Position numbers and translations under genes: made by a program. 64,000 nucleotides of DNA from contig CAWBYY010000002.1 in assembly GCA_963793095.1 (NCBI GenBank), positions 248,001-312,000 on the forward strand, in the 5' to 3' direction. Source of the DNA: CAVWDI01 sp963793095 (GTDB taxonomy: Bacteria; Chloroflexota; Anaerolineae; Anaerolineales; UBA4823). A model generated the notes under the pieces. The model worked only from the letters and a program-made list of their open reading frames with translations. It was not told the DNA's origin and did no database searches. This document shows positions 46,612 through 56,101 of the stretch, piece after piece (position 1 is the stretch's first letter; every line of letters begins with the position of its first letter).

Positions 46612-47364
46612 TCAACCAACTCGTTCAGCTTCTTTGCCGTAAATCTCTTTAAACCTTTCATCGTCGATTGTTTCAGGCTTTCCGTCAAACATCAGTTTTC
46701 CTTCATTCAAAGCGATCGCTCTGTCTGCATAGCGATGCACAAGATCGAGGAAGTGTAAGCTGCAGAGAACCATCACCCCATCCTCTTGGTTAATTTTTTC
46801 AAGATACTGCATGATGGAGTGTGCCAGAACCGGATCCAGGCTGGCAACTGGCTCGTCCGCAAGTATGATTTCCGGTTCCTGTATCATCGCTCGTGCAATG
46901 CCCACCCGCTGTTGCTGCCCACCGCTCAGCTCATCCGCTCTTTTGTATGCCTGATTGGCGATGCCAACCCGGTCGAGCTGTTTTAATGCTGCTTCCATGT
47001 CTTCATCCGGAAAACGGTTTATCAAACTGAAGGCCGGGTTAACATATCCGAGCCTGCCTGAGAGTACGTTGGTGATAACCTGTGAGCGGGTCACCAAATT
47101 GAAGTGCTGGAAAACCATACCAATTTTGCGGCGGATTAAACGCAGTTCACTCTGGTTAGCGTTGGTTACATCGATACCGTTCCAGATCACCTGACCTGCG
47201 GTGGGTTCTACCAGCCTGTTTATGCATCTGAGTAGCGTTGATTTACCAGACCCGCTCAGACCAATTACGGCAAGGAACTCACCTGGCTGGACGCTGAAGC
47301 TGACATTATCGAGCGCCAGAACACCCCCTTCATATATCTTTGTGAGGTTTTTAATTTCAAGCAT
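46612..47364 (-). CDS. phnC: PhnC-type phosphonate ABC transporter ATPase
   Basis: 250 residues. Walker A GLSGSGKSTLLRCINRL, signature LSGGQQQRVGIARAMIQ and Walker B EIILADEPVASLD are intact. The sequence is of the PhnC class (RKIGMVFQHFNLVTRSQVI). It powers the permease encoded 12 bases downstream. AAGGAAC precedes the ATG. Confidence 0.93.
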   Translation of the reverse strand: MLEIKNLTKIYEGGVLALDNVSFSVQPGEFLAVIGLSGSGKSTLLRCINRLVEPTAGQVIWNGIDVTNANQSELRLIRRKIGMVFQHFNLVTRSQVITNVLSGRLGYVNPAFSLINRFPDEDMEAALKQLDRVGIANQAYKRADELSGGQQQRVGIARAMIQEPEIILADEPVASLDPVLAHSIMQYLEKINQEDGVMVLCSLHFLDLVHRYADRAIALNEGKLMFDGKPETIDDERFKEIYGKEAERVG

Positions 47365-47501
47365 AATTGAGTTCCTTTTCTTTGCCGACTATTTGGGGTG
47401 ATAAATTGGGGAGGCCCAAGTTCATTTTGGTTTGTTGTGTAGTGGTATTTTCAGGGAGTTCATTATTATAAAGTATTTCGTTGTTCAAACCTTAATAAAA
47501 A

Positions 47502-48995
47502 TTATTTCCCGGATCCTGGAACTGGAATTGATTCAATTGTTGACAGGGGCAGTTCATTTTGGTTCATTAAAAGCGCGTTTGCTTCTATTGTTAATTCTGA
47601 TAATATCTGGCTTGCATCCATACCCTTCAATATAGCAGCCAGAGATTCGGCAGCCAGCTCCCGCACAAAATCATAACCCGGAAGGGAAGGTTCGGTTTTG
47701 CCAAAGACAAAATAATCACTTGCGGCTGAATATTGGGGATATTCTAGCTTAAAATCAGAGAGAACCTTGCCTGTATTCTTGCGAACCGGATAATAATGGG
47801 TTGATTTTGCCCAGTATTCCTGCGCATCGGGCATGGTCAGGTACTTAATGAAGAGCCAGCTGGCGAGTTCGGCTTCCCTGTTTGATTTTAATATGCTTAC
47901 GCTTGGGCCGTAGACATTCTGGATTGGATTGGATGTGAGATGCGGCAGGGCAGCCGTATTCCAAACAAAACCCAGTTTTTCATCTATCTCCTGTTTATAA
48001 TAAGGGATGCTTGAACTTGTGCCAGTTGTAAAAAGCAGGATCCCTTCACTGAATCCATTCTGTCCCCCAGGATAATCATTATATACGGTTGCGCAGTCCC
48101 GGTTGACCAACTCCTGGAGGAATCTGGCTGCCAGGACAGTTTCTTCAGAATCGAAGGTGTATTCTCCTTTATCTTCATTAAATATATCTGCTCCAAATGC
48201 AAACGCCCAGTTAATAAGGGTCGAGGCGTCCAGGGTAATACCATAACCCTGGCTCTCGTTATTTTCTGTTTTGCTGAAAGGTTGAACAACAGATTTACAG
48301 GCGGCTTCTTTAAATTGCTCGGGATTTGAGGGTGGATTTTCAAAGCCAATCTCTTTCAACCAGTCTTCATTGTAGTAGAGCACATTTATGGCGCGAAAAT
48401 ATGGAAACCCCAGCCGGGAATTGTTGAATTTTGACGAGAGGTCATGTTCGAGAATATACCCATAAAAGTCATCCAGTTCAATTTGTGAGAACCCCCACTT
48501 TGGGCTGGCCTGAAGGGTTTCCATATCGGCTAAACCGTAAAACATATGGTATGCCGAGGATTGATCCTGAAACGCCAGTACAATATTGGGGCTATCAGGT
48601 GTATTTAAAACACCCAGAACATCATAATAAAGACTGGTAAAGTTATCTTTCGATTCAGTGATTACCTTTATGTCCCATATATTTGTACGATTAAAATCTG
48701 CGATTAAATGAATCAATGCATCCTCGCGCTGGTCACTGTATGGATGCCAGATTCGAACTGTTTGACCGGCAGGATTAATTATTTCCCAGGGATCGCCAGT
48801 CGAGGGTGCTGTTATTGGTTCGCCAGCTTCATTTTTGCCGGTGACTTCACCTGGTTTGCTGTTTGTAACTGGTGGCGATGCAATACTGCGCGTATACAGT
48901 TCCCCGCCAGCCGGATCTGTCTCGATCTGGCAAGCGAAAAGTAATAATAGGGGAACCAGGAGAATTAATGTAGCTTTCCGCTGGATTTCAGGCAT
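47502..48995 (-). CDS. Extracellular solute-binding lipoprotein (family 1 type)
   Basis: 497 residues, lipoprotein signal ending in LLLLFAC. Family 1 landmarks are VLYYNEDWLKEIGFENPPS and NVYGPSVSILKSNREAELAS. It is clearly related to the next, divergent gene (VLFYNQSWAQELGFEEPPA). It lies upstream of phnC/phnE but is of the sugar-binding type and not PhnD-like, so it is unlikely to serve that transporter, although this cannot be excluded. Confidence 0.88.
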   Translation of the reverse strand: MPEIQRKATLILLVPLLLLFACQIETDPAGGELYTRSIASPPVTNSKPGEVTGKNEAGEPITAPSTGDPWEIINPAGQTVRIWHPYSDQREDALIHLIADFNRTNIWDIKVITESKDNFTSLYYDVLGVLNTPDSPNIVLAFQDQSSAYHMFYGLADMETLQASPKWGFSQIELDDFYGYILEHDLSSKFNNSRLGFPYFRAINVLYYNEDWLKEIGFENPPSNPEQFKEAACKSVVQPFSKTENNESQGYGITLDASTLINWAFAFGADIFNEDKGEYTFDSEETVLAARFLQELVNRDCATVYNDYPGGQNGFSEGILLFTTGTSSSIPYYKQEIDEKLGFVWNTAALPHLTSNPIQNVYGPSVSILKSNREAELASWLFIKYLTMPDAQEYWAKSTHYYPVRKNTGKVLSDFKLEYPQYSAASDYFVFGKTEPSLPGYDFVRELAAESLAAILKGMDASQILSELTIEANALLMNQNELPLSTIESIPVPGSGK

Positions 48996-49208
48996 GTTTT
49001 GAGCCCGGAAGGGCAGGTAAGCGGTAAATAAAAAGGAATAATGAACATGAATTTGTGTATCCTTCCGGATATTTTACCAGTGCGAATAAATAATTATAGA
49101 TATTTCCAGACGGGCGGTCTGTTCAGCGGTTTCTATAAATGAGGGGATTTTAATTCAAGCTTGGACTATAATTTGTATTTCATTTTGGTAAGATTGATCG
49201 TTGATACT

Positions 49209-50837
49209 ATGAAGACAGATAAGATCGTTGGGTGTTTCGCGTTTATAAATCTGGTTTGGCTGCTGGTTATTGCTTTCGGTTGCAGCCAGTCACCGGATTT
49301 TGCGATTGCACCAGAGGCGCTAAGCCCTACTGAAAGAAAATCATCTGCCACTTCGACCGCAACGATGCCTGCGCTGGTATATACAAACACGCCTGACAAC
49401 AGCCCCACGCCGGATTCAGATATGGATTTAGGAAATCTGGCGGGCGAGCGGATTGTTCTGTGGCATACCTGGGGTGGGCAAGCAGGCGGTGTTGTCGCTG
49501 AGATAGTAGAGGATTGGAATAAAAACAACCAGTGGGGCGTTTCTGTCGAGGCGCTCTACCAGGGTAATCCGGATGCAATAAACAAAAAAATTTTAACCCA
49601 GGAAAACAAAGAAGATTTAACGAACCTGGCTGTCGCTTATTTGCACCAGGCTCACGCATGGGACAATATCTGGTCCATTGAGGATCTTAACACCTATGTT
49701 GATGATCCCCACGTGGGATTTAGTAAAGAAGAACGGGTGGACTTCTATGGTCCATTGTGGTTATCTGGCCAGGTGGGGGAAAAAAGGTTGGGTTTACCTG
49801 TTCAGCAATTTGGGAATGTCCTTTTTTATAATCAATCATGGGCTCAGGAATTGGGCTTTGAAGAACCGCCAGCCACACCTGAAGAATTTAAGAACCAGGC
49901 TTGCGCTGCGTCCAATGCCATCCTGCTGGATGAAAGCGATGAAAATAACGGGACGGGGGGATGGGTTATTTCAACTGACTATGCGGCTACATTGGGCTGG
50001 TTGTATGCCTATGGATCTGAGTTCTATCTTCCGGGCAAATCCGGAGAAATGGATTCTATCTACGAATTTAATACTCCTCAGACCAGGGATGCTTTCAGGT
50101 TCTTAAGATCTCTGTTTGATGATGGTTGCGCCTGGTTATCCGCTGGTGAAAACCATGAAGTTGAGTTCGCTACACGTTCAGCGCTTTTCAGATCTGGGGA
50201 TGTCTCAGATATCCCTTTCCAGGACCAGGCTTTCCGGGATGCAAACAACGGCGATACCTGGATTGTGACTGCTTATCCTTCCCCTTCGGGTCCTGGCGCC
50301 CTGGATGTTTATGGACCTGCTCTGGTTATGATTTCTTCTACACCGGAAAAGCAGTTAGCCAGCTGGTTATTCCTCAAGTGGTTTACTGAGCCGGAACAAC
50401 AGGCCAGACTCATTGAAGCCGCAGGGACATTGCCAATCCGTGAATCAACTCTTGATCTGCTGAATGAATATCGGGACCAGAACCCGCACTGGTCTCAGGC
50501 AGTATCATTGCTGGCTGACGCCAAATCTGAACCGGGGACTCGTTCCTGGCAGACGATCAGATGGGCGCTGGGTGATGCAACCCGGCAGTTATTTCTGTAC
50601 TATTTTACGGTTGATGATATTCCCGGTCTGCTGGAATTCTTGGACAAAACTGCCCATGAATTAATTTTAGGTCCTGAAAACAGCGGGTTGCTCGATACGC
50701 CGACTTTTACACCATCGGCGACACTCACCCCGTCAATGACGCCGACACCCAGCGTCACCCCAACAGCAACGAGAACTGCAAGCCCTACAAATACGAATAC
50801 TCCTGAAAAAGGCAGACCGGTTACCGGAACTCCTTAA
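49209..50837 (+). CDS. Extracellular solute-binding lipoprotein with Thr/Pro-rich tail
   Basis: About 542 residues from ATG 49209; the longer reading from 49161 would put 16 residues before a good signal (VWLLVIAFGC). It is a paralogue of the divergent gene at 47502-48995. The last 40 residues are Thr/Pro/Ser repeats (TPTPSVTPTATRT), which could be an extended linker. The tail sits at the C-terminus although the anchor is N-terminal, which is odd for a plain linker. Confidence 0.88.
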   Translation: MKTDKIVGCFAFINLVWLLVIAFGCSQSPDFAIAPEALSPTERKSSATSTATMPALVYTNTPDNSPTPDSDMDLGNLAGERIVLWHTWGGQAGGVVAEIVEDWNKNNQWGVSVEALYQGNPDAINKKILTQENKEDLTNLAVAYLHQAHAWDNIWSIEDLNTYVDDPHVGFSKEERVDFYGPLWLSGQVGEKRLGLPVQQFGNVLFYNQSWAQELGFEEPPATPEEFKNQACAASNAILLDESDENNGTGGWVISTDYAATLGWLYAYGSEFYLPGKSGEMDSIYEFNTPQTRDAFRFLRSLFDDGCAWLSAGENHEVEFATRSALFRSGDVSDIPFQDQAFRDANNGDTWIVTAYPSPSGPGALDVYGPALVMISSTPEKQLASWLFLKWFTEPEQQARLIEAAGTLPIRESTLDLLNEYRDQNPHWSQAVSLLADAKSEPGTRSWQTIRWALGDATRQLFLYYFTVDDIPGLLEFLDKTAHELILGPENSGLLDTPTFTPSATLTPSMTPTPSVTPTATRTASPTNTNTPEKGRPVTGTP

Positions 50838-50848
50838 AGCCAAAAAGA

Positions 50849-51295
50849 ATGTCTGATCTTCCGCATGTCACCATATACACGGATGGAGCTTGCGATCCGA
50901 ATCCAGGCCCTGGAGGTTGGGCAGCTTTGATATTATTTAAATCGCGCCGGAAGGAAATAAGTGGCTCAGAGCAAGAGTCTACAAACAACCGGATGGAATT
51001 GACTGCGGCAATATACGCACTTGAAACCCTGAACCGGGAGTGTGAAATTGATTTTTACACCGATTCAGAATATCTGATGCGGGGGATAACGGAATGGCTT
51101 GAAACCTGGCGCGCCCGGGATTGGAGGCGAAAGGGCGGCTCCTTGAAAAACATCGATTTGTGGCAAGCCCTGGATAAATTAATCGCCCAGCATACGATAG
51201 AATGGCACTGGGTGCGTGGGCATGCTGGAAATCGCTATAACCAGCGCGTGGATTATCTCGCCAGAAAGGCTATCCGAAGGGAGACAATTCTGTAA
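50849..51295 (+). CDS. rnhA: Ribonuclease HI
   Basis: 148 residues. The catalytic acids are seen in YTDGACDPNPG, NNRMELTAAI and FYTDSEYLM, with a last Asp in NQRVDYLA. It cuts RNA in RNA-DNA hybrids. It starts 12 bases after the solute-binding gene and ends one base before the convergent bactofilin gene, so no terminator separates them. Confidence 0.96.
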   Translation: MSDLPHVTIYTDGACDPNPGPGGWAALILFKSRRKEISGSEQESTNNRMELTAAIYALETLNRECEIDFYTDSEYLMRGITEWLETWRARDWRRKGGSLKNIDLWQALDKLIAQHTIEWHWVRGHAGNRYNQRVDYLARKAIRRETIL

Positions 51296-51751
51296 CTATT
51301 CTCCCTGGAAAGGAGGCGGCTGATCGTCATCCGAAAAGGCAATATTAGTCAGGGGTTCAGCAGTTTCCCCGATCTCAACCTTGTCTTCCATCTGAATCTG
51401 GCCCCTCAGGAATGCACCCTCCTCCGTAGTAAAGGAGGTTGTAACCACATTTCCCCACACCCTGCCGGTTGAACGTATCTCAACTTTTTCGGCTGTTATG
51501 TCTCCTTTGACAGCCCCGGCGATAATCACCACATTGGCGGACAGGTGTTCGCAGGTAATGCGGCCAGATTCGCCAATAACAATTAAACCGCGCAGATTAA
51601 TCTCACCTTGAAACGCTCCTTCAATCCGTATGCCACCGCTTCCACTGATGGAACCCTGCCATATAATGCCCGGGCCCAATACGGATGTAACCCGCTCTGT
51701 GGGGGTTGGTTTTACTGAAGGAAGATTATTTTCGTCTCGCTTTCGAAACAT
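51296..51751 (-). CDS. Bactofilin (polymer-forming cytoskeletal protein)
   Basis: 151 residues. A short N-terminal tail (MFRKRDENNLPS) is followed by a beta-helix of repeats typical of bactofilins (GIRIEGAFQGEINLRGLIVI and NVVIIAGAVKGDITAEKVEI). A charged or Pro-rich C-terminal tail ends in PPPFQGE. It forms filaments at the membrane. It ends at the rnhA stop. Confidence 0.93.
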   Translation of the reverse strand: MFRKRDENNLPSVKPTPTERVTSVLGPGIIWQGSISGSGGIRIEGAFQGEINLRGLIVIGESGRITCEHLSANVVIIAGAVKGDITAEKVEIRSTGRVWGNVVTTSFTTEEGAFLRGQIQMEDKVEIGETAEPLTNIAFSDDDQPPPFQGE

Positions 51752-51832
51752 GATTGGTTTTGTGTTTACATTTTGTTACGGAGGCAGGCTGAACCTGGAG
51801 GGTGATACCATGAGTGCAACTCTCCAGGGCAT

Positions 51833-52630
51833 TTAACTGTTCATAATTGTTTCCATGGATTCGGTGAGGCCCAGGATATTGTAGCCTGAATCTACGAACA
51901 CTACCTGCCCGGTTGTTTTCGCAGCCATATCCGAGCATAGATACACTGCGGTCTGGCCGACATCTTCTGCGGTGATGCCCTGTTGTAAAGGCGCGACTTC
52001 CGTGAATTTACGGTACATGGTCTTAAAACCAGCCACTCCCGCGGCTGCTAAGGTGCGGATGGGTCCAGCGGAAATGGCGTTTACCCGCACATCTTGAGGA
52101 CCAAAATCATATGCAAGGTAGCGCACTGAAGACTCTAAAGCTGCTTTCGCAACCCCCATTACATTGTAATGGGGGGAGACTTTCTCCCCGCCGTAGTAGG
52201 TCATGGTGACCATGGATCCGCCTGGGCGGAATAAGGGCTGGAAGGCTTTAGCGAGGACCGTAAACGAAAATACGCTAATATCCATCGCCAGGTGAAATCC
52301 CTCCCTGCTTGTATTGTAGTATGGACCGGTCAGTTCATCACGATTGGCGAATGCGATTGCATGTACGAGGATATCAATTTCACCAAACACTTGCCCGGCT
52401 TTTTTTGCCACGTTTGCGATTTCATCATCTTTTGTGACATCGCAAGGTTCAACAAAAGTACATCCAATCGATTCTGCAAGCGGACGCACCCGCCTCTCGA
52501 GCATTTCTCCCGCATAACTCAATCCAATCGTAGCGCCCTGTTCATGGAAAGCTTGAGTGATTCCCCATGCTATTGAGCGGTTGTTGGCAACCCCAAAAAT
52601 TAACGCTGTTTTTCCTTTGAGAATAGTCAT
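51833..52630 (-). CDS. fabI: Enoyl-[acyl-carrier-protein] reductase FabI
   Basis: 265 residues. GVANNRSIAWGI is the FabI nucleotide-binding start. The catalytic Tyr-x6-Lys is in YNVMGVAKAALE. The C-terminal region has GYNILGL. It makes the last reduction in each fatty acid elongation cycle. AGGAGC precedes the ATG. The gap of about 190 bases upstream has a 5-bp stem palindrome (GGTTG/CAACC, 52665-52678) that could be an operator. Confidence 0.96.
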   Translation of the reverse strand: MTILKGKTALIFGVANNRSIAWGITQAFHEQGATIGLSYAGEMLERRVRPLAESIGCTFVEPCDVTKDDEIANVAKKAGQVFGEIDILVHAIAFANRDELTGPYYNTSREGFHLAMDISVFSFTVLAKAFQPLFRPGGSMVTMTYYGGEKVSPHYNVMGVAKAALESSVRYLAYDFGPQDVRVNAISAGPIRTLAAAGVAGFKTMYRKFTEVAPLQQGITAEDVGQTAVYLCSDMAAKTTGQVVFVDSGYNILGLTESMETIMNS

Positions 52631-52799
52631 GATTTGCTCCTAAAAAATTCGAATAAGATTTTCCGGTTGAAACCAACCTGAATTAACCATTTCAAGGTGC
52701 TAATTTTACCTCAGCCCTATGAATAATGCTCATGGTGCATGCGTCTGTATTATCCTGGCGATAAATATAGCTGATGTTAGCCGGGAAGTGATCGATTCT

Positions 52800-52829
52800 G
52801 GGATAAAAAGATTGGTGCCTTTTTATCCC
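52800..52829 (-). terminator. Hairpin at the end of the DNA glycosylase gene
   Basis: A perfect 11-bp inverted repeat (GGGATAAAAAG at 52800-52810, CTTTTTATCCC at 52819-52829) contains the TAA stop codon in its arm. It may act as a terminator and also guard the 3' end. The T-run is inside the stem, not after it, so the call is modest. Confidence 0.45.
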
Positions 52830-53422
52830 GTTGAGACTTGTTCAGTTAACAGAAACCGCCACGGGATAGATTTCCATGGTTCTGGGACTGTGTTCAATCC
52901 TACCCGGGGACCGGTCTTTACACAGGAGTCCGGGAAGCGTTTAGCGGTTTCGACGAACAACCCGGCATTTTCACTGCAAATATCGGCTTTGTTTAATTCT
53001 CCGTTGATGTTCAACGCCTGGCAGATCTTACCGGGGCCGTTTGTCCACAGGGCTTTTGGTTGGCCGCCCCGCCGTTCCGCAATAATATCGATGCCTTCCC
53101 CTGGTTGGATGCCCCGGATTAGGATTGCAGCCGGAAATCCTTCCCGCTCCACCACAAAATTTAACATCCAGTGCATCCCGTATGTAAAATACACATAGGC
53201 GTGCCCCGGGGGTCCGTACATCACTTCGGTACGGGGTGTCTTCCCGGCACGGCAGTGGCATCCTAAGTCCTCCTCGCCGCGGTAAACCTCTGTCTCGGTG
53301 ATTATCCCTGAAATCCGAACTGAATCGTCAATCCGCACTAGCCGCATTCCTAACAGGTTTCGCGCGACCGTAAGCGCAGGTTGAAGGTAGAAATCGCGAC
53401 CAAATATGCGGTTTTTTTGCAT
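52823..53422 (-). CDS. 3-methyladenine DNA glycosylase (AAG/MPG family)
   Basis: About 199 residues from ATG 53422; a reading from 53458 adds 12 residues unlike the family. FYLQPALTVARNLLGMRLVR, the catalytic Glu in ITETEVYRGEEDLGCHC and YVYFTYGMHWMLNFV are clear. It removes alkylated adenine bases from DNA. A hairpin lies at its end. Its start is about 65 bases from purB, which faces the other way. Confidence 0.93.
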   Translation of the reverse strand: MQKNRIFGRDFYLQPALTVARNLLGMRLVRIDDSVRISGIITETEVYRGEEDLGCHCRAGKTPRTEVMYGPPGHAYVYFTYGMHWMLNFVVEREGFPAAILIRGIQPGEGIDIIAERRGGQPKALWTNGPGKICQALNINGELNKADICSENAGLFVETAKRFPDSCVKTGPRVGLNTVPEPWKSIPWRFLLTEQVSTG

Positions 53423-53531
53423 AATGGTAATTGTAAGGGAATAAATTTCAGGCGGCAATCAGTGTACATGGATTAATGCAGGGATGGGAATGGATATTTA
53501 CCCAAATGAAGCATGTGGCTATAATGGAGGA

Positions 53532-54923
53532 ATGGCATCCCATTTTAATAATTACCAGTCACCGTTGAGCTGGCGCTACGGAAGTGAAATAATGCGCCGG
53601 GTGTGGAGCGAAACAAATAAACGCCTGCTCTGGAGGGACGTATGGGTGGCGCTGGCGGAAGTCCAATCTCAATTTGGCCTGGTCACCCGGGAACAGGTAA
53701 GCGACCTTATTGCATTTAAGAATGAGGTGGATATCTCGCGCGCTATTGAAATTGAAGCGCAGGTCCGCCATGATCTGATGGCGGAATTGAAGACTTTCGC
53801 TGAACAGGCGCAGTTGGGTGGAAAAATACTGCACTTGGGGGCCACCTCTGCAGATATCCAGGATAATGCGGATGCCCTCCGGATTCGTGCTGCAGTTGAT
53901 TTGATCCTGGAAAAACTTTCTGAACTGCTGCTTGTATTAGTGAGCAGAGTGGAAGAGTGGGCGGATTTAAGAATTATTGCATTTACGCATTTGCAGCCCG
54001 CAGAGCCAACCACCCTGGGTTATCGTTTTGCTGTTTATGCTCAGGACTTAATGAATGATTATGAGGTTCTGAACAGCCTTAGAAAAAACTATAAAGGAAA
54101 GGGGTTTAAAGGAGCAGTTGGCACAGGAGCTTCCTACGCTGATTTAATCGGTGTCGAAAACCTTCCAACTTTTGAAGAGAGATTATCATCCCGCCTGGAG
54201 CTTCCATTTTTCCCTGTTACGACTCAAATTTACCCCCGCAAGCAGGAATACCAGGTTTTGTGCGCCCTGGCGAGTGCGGGCGCCTCGCTGAATAAATTGG
54301 CTTTTGACCTGCGGATCGTTCAATCTCCGGGGATCGGCGAATTGAGCGAGCACTTCAGTGATAAACAGGTTGGTTCATCCGCCATGCCTTTCAAACGCAA
54401 TCCTGTCAATGCCGAAAAAATTAATTCGCTGGCCCGGTTGCTTGCCTGTTTACCCGGGGTGGCATGGGATAACGCCGCCAATTCGCTGCTGGAAAGGACT
54501 TTGGATGATTCCGCCAACCGCCGTTTTTTCCTCCCCGAGTCTTTTTTAGTGCTGGATGAAATGTTATTGACTGGCTTGAATGTGGTAAAGAATCTGCAAC
54601 TTGATGTTTTTAATTGTGAGAAGAATTTATTAAATTACGGTCCTTTTGCTGCCGTTGAAAGGGTATTGTTGGCTCTTTCAAAATCGGGTGCGGATCGCCA
54701 GGAAATGCACGAACGGTTGAGAGAGCACTCAATGAAAGCCTGGCAGGATTTCCGCCAGAACGAGGTGATTTCTCTCCAAACCAGATTGAGAGAGGATCCA
54801 GTTATTCAGGGGTATATTTCCCCCGCAGAATTGGATGAATTAATGCAAGTTGGCGATTATGTCGGCGACGCACCGCAACGAGCCAGAATGCTGGCGGAAG
54901 AAATTCGCAGATTATTCAGCTAG
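53532..54923 (+). CDS. purB: Adenylosuccinate lyase
   Basis: 463 residues from ATG 53532. The alternatives ATG 53490 and 53484 add 14 or 16 residues; homologues start just before the YQSPLSWRY stretch, but the GGAGG before 53532 is very close to the ATG, so the start is uncertain. The fumarase superfamily signature GSSAMPFKRNPVNAEKI is complete. The enzyme makes AMP and AICAR in purine synthesis. purA is nearby on the opposite strand. Confidence 0.94.
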   Translation: MASHFNNYQSPLSWRYGSEIMRRVWSETNKRLLWRDVWVALAEVQSQFGLVTREQVSDLIAFKNEVDISRAIEIEAQVRHDLMAELKTFAEQAQLGGKILHLGATSADIQDNADALRIRAAVDLILEKLSELLLVLVSRVEEWADLRIIAFTHLQPAEPTTLGYRFAVYAQDLMNDYEVLNSLRKNYKGKGFKGAVGTGASYADLIGVENLPTFEERLSSRLELPFFPVTTQIYPRKQEYQVLCALASAGASLNKLAFDLRIVQSPGIGELSEHFSDKQVGSSAMPFKRNPVNAEKINSLARLLACLPGVAWDNAANSLLERTLDDSANRRFFLPESFLVLDEMLLTGLNVVKNLQLDVFNCEKNLLNYGPFAAVERVLLALSKSGADRQEMHERLREHSMKAWQDFRQNEVISLQTRLREDPVIQGYISPAELDELMQVGDYVGDAPQRARMLAEEIRRLFS

Positions 54924-54942
54924 AGCACAATTATTTTGATAC

Positions 54943-56094
54943 ATGTACAAAGAATCATACTCTGTTGCAGTTAAACTGCGCTGGTGGTTTTTATGTTTTC
55001 TGGGAGTTTTGTTTCTGCTCACAGGCAGTTCAGGGACCCGCTCCGCGATCGGAATTTCGGACGAGTATTGGGTTGGAGTAGCGCCTGTCCATATTCAAAA
55101 AACTGCTGACCCGCAGTACCAGAATTACCTTCCAATAATCCAGAATACTGAACAAGACCCAATTCCCGACTACCTGGATCAGCTTGATTTTGACCGGATG
55201 GTGGAACACACAAGTGCCCTGGTGAACCAGTATGGGCCGCGCCATCACGATTATTACCAGGTATTTGCCGACAGTGGCTGCAATTTCGGTCCGCCAACTT
55301 TTTCGAACCACAATCTCATCCGGGCAAGTGTTTATGTCTACCATAAATTTGAGGAATTCGGTTACACACCATACTCAGAATACGTGCCGGATTGGTATGA
55401 GACCGAGAATATTCTTGCAAAGAAAACTGGTTCCGAGTATCCGGATACCTATATCGAATTGGGCGCTCATGTTGATACGGTCGCTACTACGCCTGGGGCA
55501 AGTGACAATGCCGGCGGGGTGGCGGCGATGCTTGAAATCGCACGGGTGTTAAGAAATTATCCAAACCGCCACTCACTGCGTTTTATCTCATTTGTTGGTG
55601 AGGAGAATTACCTGAAAGGCAGTCGCTACCATGTCAAATTAATTGATACCAGTGGGGAGGGAGTTAAAGCTGGTTTGATTATGGATGGGATTGGCTGGTC
55701 TGAATCCGCTCCGGAACACATGAACTGCCTCTGGGATAATGGAGATGGCGAAACACGCCGGCTGTCAAACATGTTCAATTCGGTCAGGAATGAGTATGGG
55801 ATTGATATTAACTGGCGTTTGTGTTCCCCATCCGGACAGTGGTCCGACAATTGGGCATATTGGGAGCGCCAACTGCCGGCTGTTTTAAGTATTGGCGGAT
55901 TACCTTATTCTGATCCGCATTACCACCAGTGTGGGGATAACATGGGGTCAATCAACATGTATAATGTCTTTAAAACCGCCCAGGAAAATCTGGCGGTTCT
56001 ATTGAAACTGGATGCGGAAGACAGCAATCCTGCTGACTACCTGCCCGGTAAGTCCGATCCTGCGCTGCCTCAGGTTGAGAGGCCGTCTCACTAA
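54943..56094 (+). CDS. M28 family secreted metallopeptidase
   Basis: 383 residues. An N-terminal signal or anchor (WWFLCFLGVLFLLTG) is followed by a spacer and then the M28 domain. Zinc ligands lie in ELGAHVDTVATTPGASDNAG (His and Asp) and SFVGEENYLKGSRYHV (Glu-Glu), with the last His in YSDPHYHQCGDN. An aminopeptidase acting outside the cell. It ends 7 bases before the convergent purA stop. Confidence 0.92.
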   Translation: MYKESYSVAVKLRWWFLCFLGVLFLLTGSSGTRSAIGISDEYWVGVAPVHIQKTADPQYQNYLPIIQNTEQDPIPDYLDQLDFDRMVEHTSALVNQYGPRHHDYYQVFADSGCNFGPPTFSNHNLIRASVYVYHKFEEFGYTPYSEYVPDWYETENILAKKTGSEYPDTYIELGAHVDTVATTPGASDNAGGVAAMLEIARVLRNYPNRHSLRFISFVGEENYLKGSRYHVKLIDTSGEGVKAGLIMDGIGWSESAPEHMNCLWDNGDGETRRLSNMFNSVRNEYGIDINWRLCSPSGQWSDNWAYWERQLPAVLSIGGLPYSDPHYHQCGDNMGSINMYNVFKTAQENLAVLLKLDAEDSNPADYLPGKSDPALPQVERPSH

Positions 56095-56101
56095 GGGGAA
56101 T

